This document shows positions 40,401 to 43,041 of a stretch of DNA of 43,041 nucleotides, in pieces. This DNA comes from an uncultured Ruminococcus sp. (lineage in GTDB: Bacteria; Bacillota; Clostridia; Oscillospirales; Acutalibacteraceae), in assembly GCA_902765855.1 (NCBI GenBank), contig CACXBF010000018.1, positions 1-43,041 on the forward strand, in the 5' to 3' direction. Below the pieces are notes generated by a model. The model was not told the origin of the DNA. It saw only the letters and a program-made list of their open reading frames with translations, and did no database searches. The position numbers were made by a program, and so were the translations under genes. Position 1 is the stretch's first letter, and the number at the start of each line of letters is the position of its first letter.

Positions 40401-41392
40401 TCTGCTGCCTGTTTATGCGGTATTCCTGCCTTATATGGTCTATCGCTGGTCAAAGCATCATAGCAATCCGCAACAGAAACAACTTGTGCACAAATTGGAA
40501 TATCATCACCTCTCAAGCCGTCAGGATAACCCATTCCGTCCCATTTCTCATGGTGATAACGGCAAATCTCATAACAATATTGAAAATATTCGTTTTTTTC
40601 CTGCAAATCAAGAAGATTTAAGATTTCACAACCCTTTGTTGTATGTTCTTTCATTATGCGAAATTCGTCATATGTAAGCCGTCTTGGTGCAAGAAGTATA
40701 GAATCCGGAATAGCGATTTTACCTATATCGTGTATTGACGAAGCAGAAACTATCAGGTTGATTTTGCTTTCTGTAAGATTATATTCAGGACATTTTTCGG
40801 CAACAACACGCAAAAGGATTTCTGTGAATTTGCGTATTCTATGAACATGCTTTCCACTTTCGACATCACGATACTCAATAACAGTACTAAGGGTATCAAG
40901 CATAGTATTATTCATATTGTTAATAGTATCCTGCTGTCGCTGTATTCTATCATTTTGCTGCATGAGATAAGTTGCCTGTTTTTTCAGAAGTTGTTCAAGC
41001 TTATTTTTTTGTTCATAAAGTTCAACCAAATTATCAATTCGCCTTAATACAGCATGAGGGTCAAATGGTTTTTCAATAATATCACAGGCACCATATTCGT
41101 GTTCATTGAGTATGGCTTCATCATTAAATTCTGCACTCATAAGTACAGTAGGAATAACATTAGTTATTCCAAAATCTTTTAGTTTTCTAAGTGCCTCTAT
41201 ACCGTCTTTATTTGGCATAATAATATCAAGCAAAATAACAGCAATCTTATCCATATTTTGCTCAGCAAGAGCAACTGCATCGTAAGCATTATCAGCCTCT
41301 AAAATTTTATACTTATCTTTCAAGAGTTCTGAAAGAATAGCTCTATTCATCTCTATATCATCAACAATCAAAATAGTATCACGAATTGCCAT
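37490..41392 (-). CDS. Receiver-HD-GYP protein with degenerate GGDEF and EAL modules
   Basis: The 1300 residues hold, in order: a receiver domain (phospho-Asp56, Lys108); a coiled linker; an HD-GYP domain with intact HD at 221-222, paired His (HH 280-281) and GYP 288-290; a PAS-like domain (about 430-560); a GGDEF-type domain with RIGSDSF in place of GGDEF (about 565-730); an EAL-like domain lacking the EAL motif (about 750-985); a second PAS-like domain (about 1010-1140); and a second GGDEF-type domain with RVGRDQF. HD-GYP enzymes hydrolyse c-di-GMP. The cyclase and EAL modules look catalytically dead and may bind nucleotide. It lies 12 bp after a pseudo-HPt gene, with which it is surely cotranscribed. 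Confidence 0.85.
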   Translation of the reverse strand: MAIRDTILIVDDIEMNRAILSELLKDKYKILEADNAYDAVALAEQNMDKIAVILLDIIMPNKDGIEALRKLKDFGITNVIPTVLMSAEFNDEAILNEHEYGACDIIEKPFDPHAVLRRIDNLVELYEQKNKLEQLLKKQATYLMQQNDRIQRQQDTINNMNNTMLDTLSTVIEYRDVESGKHVHRIRKFTEILLRVVAEKCPEYNLTESKINLIVSASSIHDIGKIAIPDSILLAPRRLTYDEFRIMKEHTTKGCEILNLLDLQEKNEYFQYCYEICRYHHEKWDGMGYPDGLRGDDIPICAQVVSVADCYDALTSDRPYKAGIPHKQAAEMIKSGACGAFSEKLMECFNLVLPQFEELAKIYADKAHIDKERQTEGSLNAADKMLKKNFSDTAMSIYANMGREELIGALERQKQVARETHERDCQIFYRINDLVFECDLKHDNFYVRKGDWDKMYNYYPKNYTEAVTMMSSSCHPDDVVAFNKTFRLSNVQRAVERGKEKLEFDGRFIQDKNSYRWYRCIVIPFCEDGKLRKLYCCASKISEKNAENGDDRYNDQHDNLTGLWNVNYLRKAVDDYLMHSGKDGMHVLISIDIDDFKALNFATNTTFGDEVLCKIAEKLKEHFKTNSLVSRIGSDSFVVFLRDCFDIKEVLNSVEELYNSMHMSFDYLLTKQNVSVSIGVAQYPADGTSFTELMNNADFATEMSKLRGKDMYLFYNKEMRKSFEENPSFALVSNEERVNIYDFKRVFCPAIDSETESIVFYDYMELPSTDIPYTFAELCEMVTVSDNITALGLNSLKRLMMGLYELQKECDILPEISIYTMFKGIDAPIVLKMITNLVSEYPFDCTCITINITQDMLNTMSYRELVNFSSAIHSFGFKLGLFGFGLEYINIKCFTEKLFDSVTFSLGFINSIVDGHYPNKLLKFIFDYFISSGVSIILPHNLTSTEIETLRKFSGNRFIYYSSKLLNTDAFRMEMKLTKTMPKAPMLCHQKYELAFTNNMYSEIFKDMKFVLFRWQLNNDMVWFSDSFKEIYGVEPPTENLIDYIKNCEFIHPEDKCKYVEKLLAVKAGYHDAECFVRIIKKSIGDNYRWSKLRFTSILNEQGMPDSVIGFEADIDDERREHQNIKNMLKYDFLTQLLNKDNLKYEINEFLQTIDGERGIHAFMIVDIDNFKNVYDQMGQIFADTVLKDITERLKKLFREYDLIGRVGRDQFVIFIKNLENNDILPKRAESICNILRQDFESGDNLISVSGSVGISIYPHDGVNFDELYSNSKIALFSIKHKGKNSWLFYNQELCNDEKE

Positions 41393-41404
41393 TATCTCAC
41401 TACC

Positions 41405-41764
41405 TTATATATCGGAACTTTTTATAAAATTTATTATATTGGAATAATCTTGCTTTAATTTTTCAATTGCAATTATTGCATCACTCACACTGTTACTTTT
41501 AACTTTTCTAAGTAAATCACGAGAATCGTTATACAAATCATTAAAGCCAAGATTTCCGACAATAGCTATAAAGGTTATAAGCATATTTTGTGATTGCCAT
41601 AATTTATCAGCCTTAAATGAATTTATAAAATTTTTATAGGTTCTATCGTCTGGAAATGAGTGAAAATATTTTAAATAAAGTCCATCATTTTCTGCAAATC
41701 TCGCAAGCGCAGTATCAATATCAATGCCATTTTTTCTAAAAGTATTCCTATTTTCCTCGGTCAC
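41405..41764 (-). CDS. HPt-like protein without the phospho-histidine
   Basis: This 119-residue helical protein follows the HPt pattern of receiver partners: GIDIDTALARFAENDGLYLKYF, then LITFIAIVGNLGFNDLYNDSRDLL. In HPt domains the GNLG segment is preceded seven residues earlier by the phospho-accepting His. Here that position is Ile63. The fold is thus likely HPt but phosphotransfer cannot run through it. AGGAGG lies before ATG 41764. It is probably a binding partner or regulator of the receiver domain of the next gene. Confidence 0.75.
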   Translation of the reverse strand: MTEENRNTFRKNGIDIDTALARFAENDGLYLKYFHSFPDDRTYKNFINSFKADKLWQSQNMLITFIAIVGNLGFNDLYNDSRDLLRKVKSNSVSDAIIAIEKLKQDYSNIINFIKSSDI

Positions 41765-41794
41765 AAAAAGACCTCCTATTTCATTCTAAAATAT

Positions 41795-41823
41795 ATTATA
41801 CATAAAAAAACATATTTTGTATA
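41795..41823 (-). promoter_or_regulatory. Promoter of the pseudo-HPt/HD-GYP operon
   Basis: On the minus strand TATACA (41823-41818), 17 bp and an extended -10 TG-TATAAT (41800-41795). Confidence 0.65.
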
Positions 41824-41867
41824 GTCTTTTTTGTGATTTTTATTAAAAAATTACCATTTTTAGAAAT

Positions 41868-41907
41868 AAAAAATCGCCCTTGCCCGAAAGCAAGAGCGAT
41901 TTTTTAA
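41868..41907. terminator. Terminator of the CBM26-like gene
   Basis: AAAATCGC-C-CTTG / CAAG-A-GCGATTTT closes a stem flanked by A and T runs on both sides, so it can act in both directions. It follows the stop of the starch-binding gene by 31 bp. Confidence 0.88.
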
Positions 41908-41937
41908 TTAATTGTTAAGTACTCTATCAACTAAGAA

Positions 41938-42639
41938 TTAGTCCTTAGAAGAAGCCTTCTTTGTCATAACAACAGCTGTGCCAAGGGAAGCAGCAACTAC
42001 AGCAAGGAGAACCCATGCAGCAGATGAATCGCCTGTACCAACTGTCTTGTCGTCTGAAGATTCAGCCTTAGAAGACTCTTCAGCCTTTGAAGACTCTTCA
42101 GCCTTTGAAGATTCTTCTTCAGCCTTTGAAGACTCTTCAGCCTTTGAAGACTCTTCTGTCTTATAGTCAGTAGCTGTTACGAGAACATTTGTGTTACCGT
42201 TGCCATCTTCTGCACCTTCACCAGTAGCCTTGTAAAGCTTACCCCACTCGATAGCTGGGTTCTTAACTGTCTTAGTAGCATCTGACTTAGCAATTGTCTC
42301 GCCACCGTCGATGTTCTGTGTCTGAACGCCGTTATCACCGTTGTTGAAGATGATACCTGTTGGAAGGTTATCAGCTGTCCATGTGTAAGAGTAGATATTA
42401 CCCTCAACATGAGTAGCTGCAGCACCTGGCCAATCACCGTTTACATTGCCTGCGTCATTCCAAGCATGAACTGTAACTGTGCTACCCCATGAATCAAGCT
42501 CCATCTTTGCAAGAGTATCATCATCTGGAATCTCGAAGTAAATTGTGTAGTCGTCTGCTGCAGATGTGCTACCTGCACCAACAACAAACATAGAAGCTAC
42601 AAGAGCTGCTGCGAAAATGACACTAAGAATCTTTTTCAT
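41938..42639 (-). CDS. Membrane-anchored CBM26-like starch-binding protein
   Basis: The 233 residues comprise a signal peptide (MKKILSVIFAAALVASMFVV, cleavage near STSA-AD) and one starch-binding module. The module has YTIYFEIPDDD, VTVHAWNDAGNVNG-WPG, IYSYTWTADNLPTGIIFNNGDNGVQTQNID, the CBM26 pattern of exposed Trp and Asn. An EESSKAEE-type linker follows, then a C-terminal helix (AAWVLLAVVAASLGTAVVM) with a basic tail. Just before the helix lies VGTGDSS, which lacks the Pro of LPXTG, so sortase attachment is doubtful and membrane anchoring likely. It has no enzyme domain, so its role is probably to hold starch or maltodextrin at the cell. Confidence 0.85.
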   Translation of the reverse strand: MKKILSVIFAAALVASMFVVGAGSTSAADDYTIYFEIPDDDTLAKMELDSWGSTVTVHAWNDAGNVNGDWPGAAATHVEGNIYSYTWTADNLPTGIIFNNGDNGVQTQNIDGGETIAKSDATKTVKNPAIEWGKLYKATGEGAEDGNGNTNVLVTATDYKTEESSKAEESSKAEEESSKAEESSKAEESSKAESSDDKTVGTGDSSAAWVLLAVVAASLGTAVVMTKKASSKD

Positions 42640-42705
42640 TTTGGATTTCCTCCTAATTAAATAAAAATAAATTTTTAAATCTCCTTTTAGAGATTCATTA
42701 TGCTT

Positions 42706-42734
42706 ATTATACTATGTAATATTCAAAAAATCAA
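42706..42734 (-). promoter_or_regulatory. Promoter of the CBM26-like gene
   Basis: On the minus strand TTGATT (42734-42729), 17 bp and TATAAT (42711-42706). A small hairpin AATCTC/GAGATT lies in the leader at about 42678-42694. The 215 bp from 42735 to the tRNA terminator are AT-rich with nothing I can support. Confidence 0.8.
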
Positions 42735-42949
42735 GAGAAAAATCAAAAAAAGACTAATGCATTAAAATAAAAACTACCAAATTATTAAAAATAAATTGTT
42801 TATAATGTATAAAAAATCAGTTTTTTCTAATAAGGAATTCAGAGTAGTATTATATATTTAAAATAAAAATACAGATATATATTTCACTTTTTTGTTATAG
42901 AGTTCTTATAAAATATCCCTATTCTTTATCATATTTTATTGCATTTCCA

Positions 42950-42985
42950 GCAAAAGAAAAAGCAGTAAGTTTTCATCTTACTGCT
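42950..42985 (-). terminator. Terminator of tRNA-Asn
   Basis: AGCAGTAAG / CTTACTGCT (9 bp) followed on the minus strand by TTTTTCTTTT, just past the tRNA 3' end. Confidence 0.9.
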
Positions 42986-42989
42986 TTAG

Positions 42990-43041
42990 TGGCTCCCCCA
43001 ACTGGGCTCGAACCAGTGACATCATGATTAACAGTCATGCG
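42990..43041 (-). tRNA. tRNA-Asn (GTT), 3' part only
   Basis: The minus strand reads an anticodon loop CTGTTAA (anticodon GTT), a T-arm ACTGG-TTCGAGC-CCAGT, the acceptor 3' strand TGGGGGA, discriminator G and CCA. The 5' half is beyond the window end. Confidence 0.93.

Noticed and set aside
42160-42166. LPXTG sortase motif in the CBM26-like protein
   Set aside because: The pre-helix sequence VGTGDSS lacks the Leu-Pro; only the VPQTG of the 28376 protein is a credible sorting signal.

Overview
The window looks like chromosome of an anaerobic, low-GC Gram-positive gut bacterium, most likely Oscillospiraceae and possibly near Ruminococcus (R. bromii group). The reasons are AT-rich DNA with Firmicutes-type Shine-Dalgarno sites, a THF riboswitch on a folT-type gene, a DUF1934-argS pair, sodium-pump decarboxylase subunits, a sortase-type surface protein, LytTR/DUF3021 and G3E GTPase operons, and a membrane-anchored CBM26-like starch-binding protein. 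The genus is an inference; no search could be run.

Layout. 1-2750: a CAU-anticodon tRNA, then a secreted NlpC/P60 plus peptidoglycan-binding-repeat cell-wall protein on the minus strand with a WalR-like box at its promoter. 2751-11120 (plus strand): ddl, murI, a DUF1934 protein, argS, a small membrane protein, tmk, leuB and two subunits of a sodium-pumping decarboxylase. 11217-17916 (minus strand): an unrecognised protein, a MATE exporter, a two-gene heterodimeric ABC exporter, and a possibly frameshifted tiny membrane ORF. 18073-22814: lysA; a Smr-domain protein and a YbaK-type deacylase; a BspA-like leucine-rich-repeat lipoprotein lying between 26-bp direct repeats; and a folT-type ECF transporter gene under a THF riboswitch. 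22865-26440: two G3E-family (COG0523) metallochaperone-type GTPases plus a small partner behind a palindromic operator, then a LytTR regulator with its DUF3021 partner. 26453-33212: a large two-HTH regulator divergent from a VPQTG-anchored surface protein, then a single-pass membrane protein with a long disordered cytoplasmic tail. 33270-37161: pyrC-pyrF, and cysK behind a strong promoter and a tiny Cys-Cys leader ORF. 37193-43041: a 1300-residue REC/HD-GYP/degenerate GGDEF-EAL signalling protein with a pseudo-HPt partner, the CBM26-like protein and the 3' part of tRNA-Asn.

How the genes work together. Much of the window serves the cell envelope: D-Ala-D-Ala and D-Glu for peptidoglycan, diaminopimelate decarboxylation, a wall hydrolase and four exported proteins. 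Three of the exported proteins share the same style of Glu/Ser/Pro/Lys linker. Amino-acid and nucleotide enzymes (leuB, lysA, cysK, pyrC, pyrF, tmk) are interspersed.

The most unusual signal is a dispersed, modular multi-hairpin element found in at least five intergenic regions (about 3.83, 11.2, 13.7-14.1, 35.5-36.0 and 37.4 kb). Most copies start within about 60 bp of a stop codon and run in the same direction as the gene they follow. Two abut the stop codon exactly or almost exactly. This fits a 3'-UTR structured element or a mobile palindromic repeat that targets gene ends. The next strongest candidates are the MLYIDFRCCRI leader ORF before cysK, a thrice-repeated SR(F/Y)EKLFG motif in a cytoplasmic tail, and the c-di-GMP protein with its degenerate partner.
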